This document shows positions 24,161-31,540 of a stretch of 64,000 bases of DNA, piece after piece (the first letter of the stretch is position 1; the number at the start of each line of letters is the position of its first letter). Origin of the DNA: Marinirhabdus gelatinilytica. Lineage in GTDB: Bacteria; Bacteroidota; Bacteroidia; Flavobacteriales; Flavobacteriaceae. A model generated the notes under the pieces. The model was not told where the DNA came from, did not search any database, and saw only the letters and a list, made by a program, of their open reading frames with translations. Both the position numbers and the translations under genes were made by a program. The DNA lies in NCBI RefSeq assembly GCF_003353425.1, contig NZ_QRAO01000003.1, positions 297,088 through 361,087 on the forward strand, given 5' to 3'.

Positions 24161-24991
24161 TTACTTATCCTCTCCCTTTACGATCCCGTGCTCCGTCCAT
24201 TTTTTCTTTTGGTCCCTTACTTCCTTTCTAATGGCAAGGTTACGGTCTAGGGATTCCTTGGTTTTGTAACCACGGGCGTGGTCCAGGTGCAATACAATGG
24301 CCTTGTGGCGGATTTGTTTGGGTTTGAGTCCGTAATTTTCCAAACGTTCGCCCAGCTCGCGGTCGGGACCCCCGTATTGCATACGTTCGTCGTAACCATT
24401 GATGGCAATGAGGTCTTCTTTCCAAGCACTACTATTACAGTTGTTAAAGCTAGCATTTGTGGGGGTTATAAAATCGAGAATGCTCGCCACGGTGTTGCCA
24501 CTGTTCAATTTTAACGCTTGGGTTCCTTTAAGTTTGTCGTGTTGTTTTAACCAAGAGACGTCAAAGGCGTTTTCGGTCTTAATAGCCTCGTCGTCAATGG
24601 CCTCACTGGTTTTCATAGGCAACTTGCAGTACCCACCGGAAAGGAAATAGCCCTCTTCGGCATATTTTGCGTGTACCTCCACAAAATCCTTTCTAGGGAT
24701 GCAATCGCCATCGGTGAACAAAATATAGGGTTTATCTGCTTCGGTAATAGCGATGTTCAAGATACGCTGGCGGCGGTACCCATCGTCCTCGTGCCATATA
24801 TGGCGCAATGGTACGGGGTAATCTGCCTTAAAAGAATCTATCAATTCCTTGGTGGCGGGACGCGAGCCATCGTCTGCTACGAGTACCTCAAAATTATTGT
24901 AGGTTTGGTATTTGTAGCCCTCCAGCACCTTTTGCAACCATTCCTCCTTGTTGTAGGTACTCACTATTACGGTAATGCCTAGATTGTTCAA
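24161..24991 (-). CDS. Family 2 glycosyltransferase with galactosyltransferase-type C domain
   Basis: A 276-residue GT-A enzyme: V-L-V-A-D-D-G-S-R, F-T-D-G-D-C-I-P-R (DxD) and G-G-P-D-R-E-L-G-E-R-L-E. It is a clear paralogue of 21575-22396. The start must be TTG 24991 (L in M-N-N-L-G-I), since no ATG precedes the conserved V-I-V-S-T-Y-N-K. The -7 box TACCTTTG lies 25 bases upstream. It is divergent from the GT2 at 25067, with which it shares a 75-base promoter region. Confidence 0.88.
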   Translation of the reverse strand: MNNLGITVIVSTYNKEEWLQKVLEGYKYQTYNNFEVLVADDGSRPATKELIDSFKADYPVPLRHIWHEDDGYRRQRILNIAITEADKPYILFTDGDCIPRKDFVEVHAKYAEEGYFLSGGYCKLPMKTSEAIDDEAIKTENAFDVSWLKQHDKLKGTQALKLNSGNTVASILDFITPTNASFNNCNSSAWKEDLIAINGYDERMQYGGPDRELGERLENYGLKPKQIRHKAIVLHLDHARGYKTKESLDRNLAIRKEVRDQKKKWTEHGIVKGEDK

Positions 24992-25016
24992 GTTTCTTAT
25001 GTTTTAAAATAGGTTA

Positions 25017-25024
25017 CAAAGGTA
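25017..25024 (-). promoter_or_regulatory. -7 element for the minus-strand GT2
   Basis: TACCTTTG on the minus strand, 25 bases before the TTG start at 24991. The plus-strand -7 box lies at 25055-25062, so the two promoters share about 45 bases. Confidence 0.65.
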
Positions 25025-25054
25025 CAAACTTTAGAGGGAGCATGTAAATTTTGG

Positions 25055-25062
25055 TATCTTTG
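25055..25062 (+). promoter_or_regulatory. -7 element for the plus-strand GT2
   Basis: An exact TATCTTTG ends four bases before the GTG at 25067. The mRNA from this site would be leaderless at GTG or have about a 20-base leader if the ATG at 25088 is used. Confidence 0.65.
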
Positions 25063-25066
25063 GACC

Positions 25067-25804
25067 GTGCCAACACTCGCCGTCATTATGCCAACCCTGA
25101 ACGAAGAAGCCTACGTGGAGGCTGCGCTTCGGTCTGTACGATTTGCAAATGAGATTATCGTGGTGGACTCCTTCAGCACAGATGATACGCCAGCGATTGC
25201 CAAAAAGTATGCTACCACCTTCCTGCAGCGGAAATTCGATAACTTCTCAAACCAAAAAAACTACGCCCTGGAACGCGCCAAGACCGACTGGGTTCTTTTC
25301 CTGGATGCGGACGAACGGATTACCTATCCCTTACAACAGGAAATACTAGCAGCTATGGAGAGCGGCACACACGGCGGCTACAAATTGAACTTCCCCCACT
25401 TTTATATGAACCGTTTTCTCTACCACCACAGCAATGATGTGCTACGCTTGGTAAAACGAAAAGGCGCTAGCTACCAAGGTTTGGTACACGAAAAACTTAC
25501 TTGTGATGGTACCGTCGGGCAATTAAAAAATCCTGTGCTTCACTTTACATACAAAGGATTAGAACATTTCCTGAACAAGAAGGAAAGCTATGCATGGTTC
25601 CAGGCCGAGCAACTACAAAAGAAAGGCAAACGCACCACTTGGGGACATCTGTTCTTTAAGCCTACGTGGCGGTTCTTTAGCTCCTATATCTTCAAGGGAG
25701 GATTTCGGGACGGTATCCCGGGACTGACCATTGCGGCCAATAATGCCTACGGGGTGTTTCAGCGGTATGTGAAGTTGTTGTTGTTAAACAAGGGAATGAG
25801 ATAA
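25067..25804 (+). CDS. Family 2 glycosyltransferase (WaaE/KdtX-like)
   Basis: A 245-residue GT-A enzyme: I-M-P-T-L-N-E-E, then R-F-A-N-E-I-I-V-V-D-S-F-S-T-D-D-T and F-L-D-A-D-E-R (the DxD equivalent). The C-terminal helical tail is long (F-K-P-T-W-R-F-F, G-V-F-Q-R-Y-V-K). This is the WaaE/KdtX plan of LPS core glucosyl or heptosyl transferases. The start is GTG 25067, or ATG 25088 if a short leader exists. A close relative is at 26586-27347 with the same tail pattern. Confidence 0.88.
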   Translation: MPTLAVIMPTLNEEAYVEAALRSVRFANEIIVVDSFSTDDTPAIAKKYATTFLQRKFDNFSNQKNYALERAKTDWVLFLDADERITYPLQQEILAAMESGTHGGYKLNFPHFYMNRFLYHHSNDVLRLVKRKGASYQGLVHEKLTCDGTVGQLKNPVLHFTYKGLEHFLNKKESYAWFQAEQLQKKGKRTTWGHLFFKPTWRFFSSYIFKGGFRDGIPGLTIAANNAYGVFQRYVKLLLLNKGMR

Positions 25805-25821
25805 AGGTTCCAGGAAATACG

Positions 25822-26526
25822 TTAAAACAGTTTGCCGAATTTTAATTTCCGTTTGAATTTCAAGAGCGACCACTCCCCCTTCACATCTATACGGTTGATC
25901 TCGAATGGATTATGGAAAGGATATTTTTCAATCCTATTGCCAATGCGTAGGGCAAGTTGGAAACCATTTTCTTTCAGTTGCTGAAAGAACTGCTCTTTCT
26001 CGGGGTCCTTTCGGGGGAATTTTCCGTAGGGATAGGCAAGTACTTTTGTAAAATTCAGATTTTCTTCTGAAACTTTTTGGAAACACGTTTGGGTATCGGT
26101 TTCAACTTCTGAGGCTGATAGCGCATCGTAATTTCTATGCTGAAAACTATGATAGGCCAGCTCGATGGTTTCGGGCGGTAACGAGCGTAATTGCTGGGCG
26201 GTCATAATAGGTATTTCTCCATTATTCCATTGGTCACTTTTCCCCAAATATGCTAAAGGGATGAAAAACGTTGCTTTCAATTTGTATTTCTGGAGAATGG
26301 GCACCGCAAATTCCAATTGGTCCACGTAGCCATCATCAAAGGTAATGATACAGTTGTTGCCCCCTAAAAGTGTTCCAGCAGCTAAAATTTCAGCAAAATG
26401 ATGCGTGCGGTATCCCTTGGATGCCAAATGTTTACACTGTGCCTCGAAGTCCTTTGCGTTTACGTGCAGCCCCTCCCCTTTTTTGGGAGAGATGTCGTGG
26501 TACATCAATATAGGGAGTTTTGCCAT
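25822..26526 (-). CDS. Polysaccharide deacetylase (NodB domain)
   Basis: A 234-residue carbohydrate esterase family 4 enzyme. It shows I-L-M-Y-H-D-I-S at the start, the metal and base Asp in T-F-D-D-G-Y, and metal-binding H-S-F-Q-H. It also has L-A-Y-P-Y-G-K-F-P, together the usual NodB motifs 1-4. The start ATG 26526 puts the conserved M-Y-H-D within ten residues; a longer reading adds 19 unrelated residues. No signal peptide is seen, so it acts in the cytoplasm on a sugar intermediate or is held inside. It converges on the GT2 (gap 17) and is divergent from the next. Confidence 0.88.
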   Translation of the reverse strand: MAKLPILMYHDISPKKGEGLHVNAKDFEAQCKHLASKGYRTHHFAEILAAGTLLGGNNCIITFDDGYVDQLEFAVPILQKYKLKATFFIPLAYLGKSDQWNNGEIPIMTAQQLRSLPPETIELAYHSFQHRNYDALSASEVETDTQTCFQKVSEENLNFTKVLAYPYGKFPRKDPEKEQFFQQLKENGFQLALRIGNRIEKYPFHNPFEINRIDVKGEWSLLKFKRKLKFGKLF

Positions 26527-26585
26527 GGGTTGTGGGTGCAGTACTTCGGTAAAATTAGTATTTTTACCCAAACTACCACCCACTC

Positions 26586-27347
26586 TTGGAGCATACCGTA
26601 AAAATTTCGGCGCTTGCCATTACCTTGAACGAAGCAAATAACATGGACACCTTTGTGCAGGGCCTCTCCTTTGCCGATGAAATTATTATCGTAGATTCCT
26701 TCAGTAGTGATGAAACGGTGGCAAAAGCCAAGCAATACAGCAACGTTACTGTTTACGAGCGGGAATTCGACAACTTTTCGGCACAAAAGAACTTTGCAAT
26801 TTCCAAGGCAAAAAACGATTGGGTCGTGTTTTTTGACCTGGATGAGGAAGTGACACCACAACTTGCCGAAGAGATCACCAACTCCCTTAAAGATCCAAGT
26901 GCCATTGCTTATTTTGTAAAGCGTGATTTCTACTTTATGGGGAAAAAGATAAAGTACAGTGGGTTGCAGAACGATTGGGTGATCCGGGTCTTCAACAAGG
27001 GCCACTGCCAGTACAACAAGAATTTGGTGCACGAAACCCTAGAAGCCAATGGACCTACAGCAAAACTTAAGGCGACACTCCCACACCATACCTACAAAAG
27101 CTTTGACGACTACACTGCAAAAATGCACCGCTATAGTGCGTTGCAGGCAAAAATGCTGTACAAGAAAAAAAAGAAACCTACGTTGTACCATTTTCTGTTC
27201 AGGCCTTTGTACAGGTTTTGGCACCAGTTTTTGATACGCTTGGGAATCTTGGACGGCAAGGAAGGCTTTATCCTGGCGTATGTGAGTGCGTTTTCAGTGT
27301 TTAAGCGCTATGTAAATCTCTGGTTGTTATACCGAAAAATAGACTGA
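26586..27347 (+). CDS. Family 2 glycosyltransferase (WaaE/KdtX-like)
   Basis: A 253-residue GT-A enzyme: L-A-I-T-L-N-E-A-N-N, F-A-D-E-I-I-I-V-D-S-F-S-S-D-E-T and F-F-D-L-D-E-E (DxD-like). The basic C-terminal helix has F-R-P-L-Y-R-F-W. It is a paralogue of 25067-25804. An in-frame stop at 26556-26558 and the lack of ATG make TTG 26586 the only sensible start, giving M-E-H-T-V-K. The next gene starts two bases after its stop. Confidence 0.88.
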   Translation: MEHTVKISALAITLNEANNMDTFVQGLSFADEIIIVDSFSSDETVAKAKQYSNVTVYEREFDNFSAQKNFAISKAKNDWVVFFDLDEEVTPQLAEEITNSLKDPSAIAYFVKRDFYFMGKKIKYSGLQNDWVIRVFNKGHCQYNKNLVHETLEANGPTAKLKATLPHHTYKSFDDYTAKMHRYSALQAKMLYKKKKKPTLYHFLFRPLYRFWHQFLIRLGILDGKEGFILAYVSAFSVFKRYVNLWLLYRKID

Positions 27348-27348
27348 T

Positions 27349-28413
27349 ATGAAACATATCTTTTTGGAAGCGCACAACCTAAAGAACAAATTTTCTGGCT
27401 TTGGGCAGTTCAATTACCACCTCATCAAAGGCCTTGCACAGCAGGATTTGAGTGGATTGGACCTTACATTGAACGTAAAAGACATTTCAGGATTGAAAGA
27501 TGAATTTGGCAACACCTTCAGCTATAAGAAATACAAGAGCATTACCCGCCACAAGCCATTCCGCATCAAGAAAAAGTACGATCTGTGGCATTGCCTGAAC
27601 CAAAATATTAAAGTAGAGCCCTTTTATAAGATTCCGTATCTGTTAACGGTACACGACATCCACTTTGTTACCGAAGGTTCCGAGGGCCTGCAGGCCAAAC
27701 TCCGCAAACAATTTGAAAAAAAACTGAAACGCGCCACCGCCATCACCTATATCTCGGAATTTGCCAAAAAGGATGTCCACGACCATTTTGAAGTACCCGA
27801 AGTGCCAGAGCATGTAATCTATAACGGAAACACGATTACCAATACTTCGGTGCCTGAAAGCTTTAGCCCTAATATGGTTCCAAAACAGCCATATTTGTTC
27901 TCCATTGGCGATTTCAGTGAGCGGAAAAATTTTAAGAGCTTGGTGGAGATGCTTCGGTTTTTACCCGAGTACAACCTTGTACTTTCCGGTAACGATACTA
28001 CTTTATATGCAGAGGGGCTACGGGAGCTTGTAGCAAAACATAGCCTGAACGATCGTGTTTTTATTACTGGAAAGATAGGTGACACTGAAAAAAACTACTA
28101 TCTTCAAAACTGCGAGGCTTTTGTGTTTCCGTCCTTACGTGAAGGTTTTGGCATTCCGCCCATAGAGGCGATGCGCTTTGGAAAACCTGTGTTTTTGTCC
28201 AACAATACTTCCTTGCCTGAGATTGGAGGCGAGCAAAGCTTTTATTGGGACCATTACGAACCTGAATACATGGCCAGCATAGTAACAGATGGTCTAGAAA
28301 CTTTCTACGCCCACCAAAATGCGTACGAAAATTGGTATGTGGCGCGTGCCCAGAGTTTTAATTGGGAAACAACCGCCAAGCGGTATTTAAAAATATATAG
28401 ATCGCTTTTATAA
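27349..28413 (+). CDS. Family 4 (GT-B) glycosyltransferase
   Basis: A 354-residue retaining transferase. The donor-site signature is intact: F-P-S-L-R-E-G-F-G-I-P-P-I-E-A-M-R-F-G-K-P-V. L-T-V-H-D-I-H in the N-terminal half is typical of mannosyl- or galactosyltransferases of group 1. The last six bases overlap the convergent gene on the other strand (28408-28413), so mRNAs of the two will be antisense at their ends. Confidence 0.9.
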   Translation: MKHIFLEAHNLKNKFSGFGQFNYHLIKGLAQQDLSGLDLTLNVKDISGLKDEFGNTFSYKKYKSITRHKPFRIKKKYDLWHCLNQNIKVEPFYKIPYLLTVHDIHFVTEGSEGLQAKLRKQFEKKLKRATAITYISEFAKKDVHDHFEVPEVPEHVIYNGNTITNTSVPESFSPNMVPKQPYLFSIGDFSERKNFKSLVEMLRFLPEYNLVLSGNDTTLYAEGLRELVAKHSLNDRVFITGKIGDTEKNYYLQNCEAFVFPSLREGFGIPPIEAMRFGKPVFLSNNTSLPEIGGEQSFYWDHYEPEYMASIVTDGLETFYAHQNAYENWYVARAQSFNWETTAKRYLKIYRSLL

Positions 28414-29358
28414 CGAAAAGACCGGTTGCACCCAGTTTTCAACACGGTATGGTGCTAGAATTTCTTCAGGTATTTCGAGGTACGGTGTGTTCACGAAGGT
28501 TTCGGGAATTTCAATGTTGTCTTCGTCTATCACAAGGATATTTTCGGGACGATAAAAATCGTAGTTCACAATATCCCTGTTTGTGGTAATTAGCTTTTTA
28601 CGTTGCCCCAAAGCTTCAAAAATCCTGAAAGAAAGCCCTATCTGCTCGGCACGTTGGATTTCCACAACAATGCTACAATTTGAAATAAGCTCCGCAACCT
28701 CCTCACTGGATTTTTGGGTAGTAATAAGGGTTACGTGTTCCACGGGCATTGGGCTGCCGTTGTACACCAATATCTTTCTGGACCATCCCTTGCTATCTAT
28801 ATGCGCCGCTAGTCTTTCCAGGATGGGCAACCTATAATCGTTGGTGGAAATATTGAAGAATTGATACGTAGCCGGTATGTCCTCTTTAGCTTCGTGAAAA
28901 ATATAATTGGTCAAAAATTGAAGATGGTACTGCTCTACGTCTTCTTTATCGTAACTATATAACACATCAAAAAAAGGAAGGATCTCTACCTTACGGGGAA
29001 ACCGCCGGGTGCTGTCCCAATAGTAAGCCCTTAAATCGATTGTATAGGTTTTAATGGTCTTTAAGGTAGCGGTATCCAACACATCGGGGCGGATCATAAA
29101 AATAATATCCTGAGGACCGATGTATTTCAATATTTTCAGTATTCGTTTTGATACGAAGGTTTTTTTCAGGTTTTTGTCCAGCAATATTTTTGAGAACACA
29201 TTCTGCAAGCGGTGCAAGCTGTTTTTGTACTGAAAAGCGGGATTGTCCAGGTAGATAATCGTGGGAGTTACTCCATTGTAGGATTTCAAAGCACGGAAGA
29301 TGTGCGTTGTGTACCCAAAAGCATACGGAGCGATAATGGTGATTTTCTTTTCAGTCAT
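28408..29358 (-). CDS. CgeB-like/GT-B-type surface glycan protein
   Basis: A 316-residue protein that looks like a GT-B relative of the CgeB type rather than a standard family: I-I-A-P-Y-A-F-G-Y-T-T-H, I-S-N-C-S-I-V-V-E-I-Q-R, then F-R-I-F-E-A-L-G-Q-R-K-K-L-I-T-T-N. The last phrase stands where E-A-x-A-x-G-x-P-V is in GT4 enzymes, but it is altered. The donor sugar is not known. Start ATG 29358. A 14-base gap to the methyltransferase upstream makes a two-gene operon. Confidence 0.7.
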   Translation of the reverse strand: MTEKKITIIAPYAFGYTTHIFRALKSYNGVTPTIIYLDNPAFQYKNSLHRLQNVFSKILLDKNLKKTFVSKRILKILKYIGPQDIIFMIRPDVLDTATLKTIKTYTIDLRAYYWDSTRRFPRKVEILPFFDVLYSYDKEDVEQYHLQFLTNYIFHEAKEDIPATYQFFNISTNDYRLPILERLAAHIDSKGWSRKILVYNGSPMPVEHVTLITTQKSSEEVAELISNCSIVVEIQRAEQIGLSFRIFEALGQRKKLITTNRDIVNYDFYRPENILVIDEDNIEIPETFVNTPYLEIPEEILAPYRVENWVQPVFSL

Positions 29359-29372
29359 TGCTTTGTTTTGAC

Positions 29373-29969
29373 CTACACCACAATACCCAAACCGTTACAG
29401 TTAGGATAATTATACACACGTTTACCTGTAGCCTTGGCAATATCTATTACGGCACGTCGTACCTCTGGGAAGCTTTCGGTGTCATGGAAAATGGTACAGG
29501 TACTATGCTGTGCTGCCCAAAGACCACACTCGTAGGTTTCGGCATAATTGTGCACAATATCTACATGGGAAAAATCGTAGGTGCTATCGTCTTTTTTGAT
29601 CCAGTCCTTGTAATCGGCTTTCACTAAAGTAATATTCTCAAAGTCTTGTAGTCGTTCTTTGGTTTCTTGGTAATGGTCACCTTTAAAATCGGTATGCTCA
29701 TCGCCCACAAAGATATCTACTCCCGTAACTTTCTTGAAATAATTGGAAAACACTACCGAAGAATACCCAAATTCCACCCCAAACTCTATACAGCGCTCCC
29801 TGCCAATGTTGAAGGTATCGAGGATATCCTCTACAATCTCTTCCAGTCCTGCCCAGGCGGTTACCACCTCTATCATATTTTCGGGTTTTGAGTATTTTTT
29901 GGGTTGGTAGGTAGGCATTGGCAATCGCTTGTGCAACCGATATTTTTTGAATTTTGAACGTAGACCCAT
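29373..29969 (-). CDS. Class I SAM-dependent methyltransferase
   Basis: A 198-residue enzyme: G-R-E-R-C-I-E-F-G-V-E-F-G-Y-S-S (motif I), V-T-G-V-D-I-F-V-G-D (motif II) and T-Y-D-F-S-H-V-D-I-V-H. Start ATG 29969 (M-G-L-R-S-K-F) is preferred because a TACATTTG -7 box lies at 29988-29995; an earlier start at 29999 would precede that box. It shares an operon with the CgeB-like gene, so it probably modifies the same glycan. Confidence 0.82.
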   Translation of the reverse strand: MGLRSKFKKYRLHKRLPMPTYQPKKYSKPENMIEVVTAWAGLEEIVEDILDTFNIGRERCIEFGVEFGYSSVVFSNYFKKVTGVDIFVGDEHTDFKGDHYQETKERLQDFENITLVKADYKDWIKKDDSTYDFSHVDIVHNYAETYECGLWAAQHSTCTIFHDTESFPEVRRAVIDIAKATGKRVYNYPNCNGLGIVV

Positions 29970-29978
29970 AGTGTATTG

Positions 29979-29986
29979 TATATTTG
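29979..29986 (+). promoter_or_regulatory. -7 element of GT2 30012 gene
   Basis: TATATTTG on the plus strand; TTTG at 29953-29956 is a possible -33 element (22-base spacer). It ends one base from the oppositely directed -7 box at 29988-29995, so the two promoters overlap. Confidence 0.65.
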
Positions 29987-29987
29987 A

Positions 29988-29995
29988 CAAATGTA
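29988..29995 (-). promoter_or_regulatory. -7 element of methyltransferase/CgeB operon
   Basis: TACATTTG on the minus strand, 19 bases before the ATG at 29969. It lies back to back with the plus-strand -7 box, so RNA polymerase could hardly occupy both at once. Confidence 0.65.
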
Positions 29996-30011
29996 ACAAA
30001 ACATACGCAGC

Positions 30012-30917
30012 ATGCTAGATGTAGCCGTTATATTGATAAACTACAACACCGCCAAGTACACCCTGCAGAGCATTGAAAAGGTTAGGGAACATACGGGTGC
30101 AGACACTACCTGCCAGATTATTGTGGTGGATAATTGTTCGCAAATAGCTGACTATGAACACTTAAAAAAGCATTTCCCACAGCACCCCAACATCTCTTTA
30201 TACCGTACCCCAAAAAATCTAGGTTTTGGTGGTGGGAATATGTACGGGGCGCACTATGCCAAGGCCTCTTATCTATTGTTTCTGAACAACGACGCCTTTT
30301 TACAGAACGATTGCCTCGGCATCCTAAAAACCTACATGGAAAACCAACCAAAAGCAGGTGTGACCACTGCGCAGAATTATGATGAACACGGTGCTTTTGT
30401 TCCTTCTTTTGACCATAATAAAGGGCTTCGTAGGTTGCTCTTTGGCCGTGGCTTTTTGGAAGCAACACACCCAAAACGCTATCCAAAACGGAACAGAGAG
30501 TACACCCAACCCATAACGGTAGATTGGGTAAACGGTGCCTTTCTTTTTTTCAGGACAGAAATTTTTAGGGCCATTGGAGGGTTCGACACCAACATTTTTT
30601 TATACTGGGAAGAAATGGATCTCTGTGAAAGACTGCGGAATGAAGGATATACAGCCGTACTGGTTCCCCAAGCAAAGATCACGCACATACAGGGAGCGAG
30701 TATTGGCAGTTCAAAAGCCATTAATAAAGAGAGCTATATTTCGTATCTCTATGTTGTGAAGAAGCATTTTGGGATATTTAAATACGAGCTCATAAAACGA
30801 TATCTAAGCCTGTTGTTCCTACTGAAAAAAAAGAAACGTTACCTACGTCCCACTATTATAAACGACAATAGAATGGAGCATTCACTGCGACACAAACAAG
30901 AAGAAAAAAATCTATGA
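30012..30917 (+). CDS. Family 2 glycosyltransferase (rhamnosyltransferase-like)
   Basis: A 301-residue enzyme: V-I-L-I-N-Y-N-T-A-K-Y-T, I-V-V-D-N-C-S, F-L-N-N-D-A-F (DxD-like) and D-W-V-N-G-A-F-L-F. These features are typical of WcaA/RfbN-type rhamnosyltransferases. The basic C-terminal part has a hydrophobic stretch (L-S-L-L-F-L-L-K-K-K). It overlaps the tsaC start by four bases (ATGA), an odd pairing of surface glycan with tRNA modification. Confidence 0.88.
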   Translation: MLDVAVILINYNTAKYTLQSIEKVREHTGADTTCQIIVVDNCSQIADYEHLKKHFPQHPNISLYRTPKNLGFGGGNMYGAHYAKASYLLFLNNDAFLQNDCLGILKTYMENQPKAGVTTAQNYDEHGAFVPSFDHNKGLRRLLFGRGFLEATHPKRYPKRNREYTQPITVDWVNGAFLFFRTEIFRAIGGFDTNIFLYWEEMDLCERLRNEGYTAVLVPQAKITHIQGASIGSSKAINKESYISYLYVVKKHFGIFKYELIKRYLSLLFLLKKKKRYLRPTIINDNRMEHSLRHKQEEKNL

Positions 30918-31474
30918 AGACCGAAATTGAAAATGCACTAAACACCCTGAAACGTGGCGGACTCATCCTTTATCCTACCGATACCGTTTGGGGAATTGGC
31001 TGCGATGCCACCAATGCAGAAGCTATTGATAAAATTTACAAACTGAAACAACGCGTAGAGAGCAAAAGCATGATCTGTTTGGTTTCAGATTTTAAGATGC
31101 TCAACCAGTTTGTGGAGGAAATACCCGAAGTAGCTTACGACATCCTGAAATACGCCGCAAAACCCACCACGATTATCTACGACGACCCCATTAGGATAGC
31201 AACCAATATCATTGCCGAGGACAATTCGCTCGCCATTCGAGTGGTGAAGGATGATTTTTGTAAAACCTTGGTACGTAAATTCAGGAAACCCATTGTATCC
31301 ACCTCTGCCAACCTGAGCGGAAGAGCCACGCCCCGTACTTTTGCTGAAATTTCCGAAGAAATTAAAAACGGTGTGGACTATGTAGTGAACCACAACCAAA
31401 AGGCAAAAAACAGCAAACCTTCAGCCATCATCAAATTAACGCTGGACGGTAGCGTAACCGTTATAAGGGAATAA
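30914..31474 (+). CDS. tsaC: L-threonylcarbamoyladenylate synthase
   Basis: A 186-residue YrdC-fold enzyme that makes threonylcarbamoyl-AMP from Thr, bicarbonate and ATP for the t6A37 modification of ANN-decoding tRNAs. Clear signs are L-K-R-G-G-L-I-L-Y-P-T-D-T-V-W-G-I-G, K-S-M-I-C-L-V-S-D and S-T-S-A-N-L-S-G. It lacks the extra C-terminal Sua5 domain, so it is the short TsaC type. The start ATG is inside the GT2 stop (4-base overlap). Confidence 0.94.
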   Translation: MKTEIENALNTLKRGGLILYPTDTVWGIGCDATNAEAIDKIYKLKQRVESKSMICLVSDFKMLNQFVEEIPEVAYDILKYAAKPTTIIYDDPIRIATNIIAEDNSLAIRVVKDDFCKTLVRKFRKPIVSTSANLSGRATPRTFAEISEEIKNGVDYVVNHNQKAKNSKPSAIIKLTLDGSVTVIRE

Positions 31475-31491
31475 ACATCCCGCTTCTTATG

Positions 31492-31522
31492 TTGCCAAAA
31501 GTATAGCTGTGTTGTATCTTTG
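31492..31522 (+). promoter_or_regulatory. Promoter of the CCA nucleotidyltransferase gene
   Basis: TTG at 31492-31494, a 20-base spacer and exact TATCTTTG at 31515-31522 make one of the best promoters in the window. A TTG inside it (31520) is not a real start; ATG 31541 is. Confidence 0.75.
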
Positions 31523-31540
31523 CAAAAGCAAATTTTTTCT

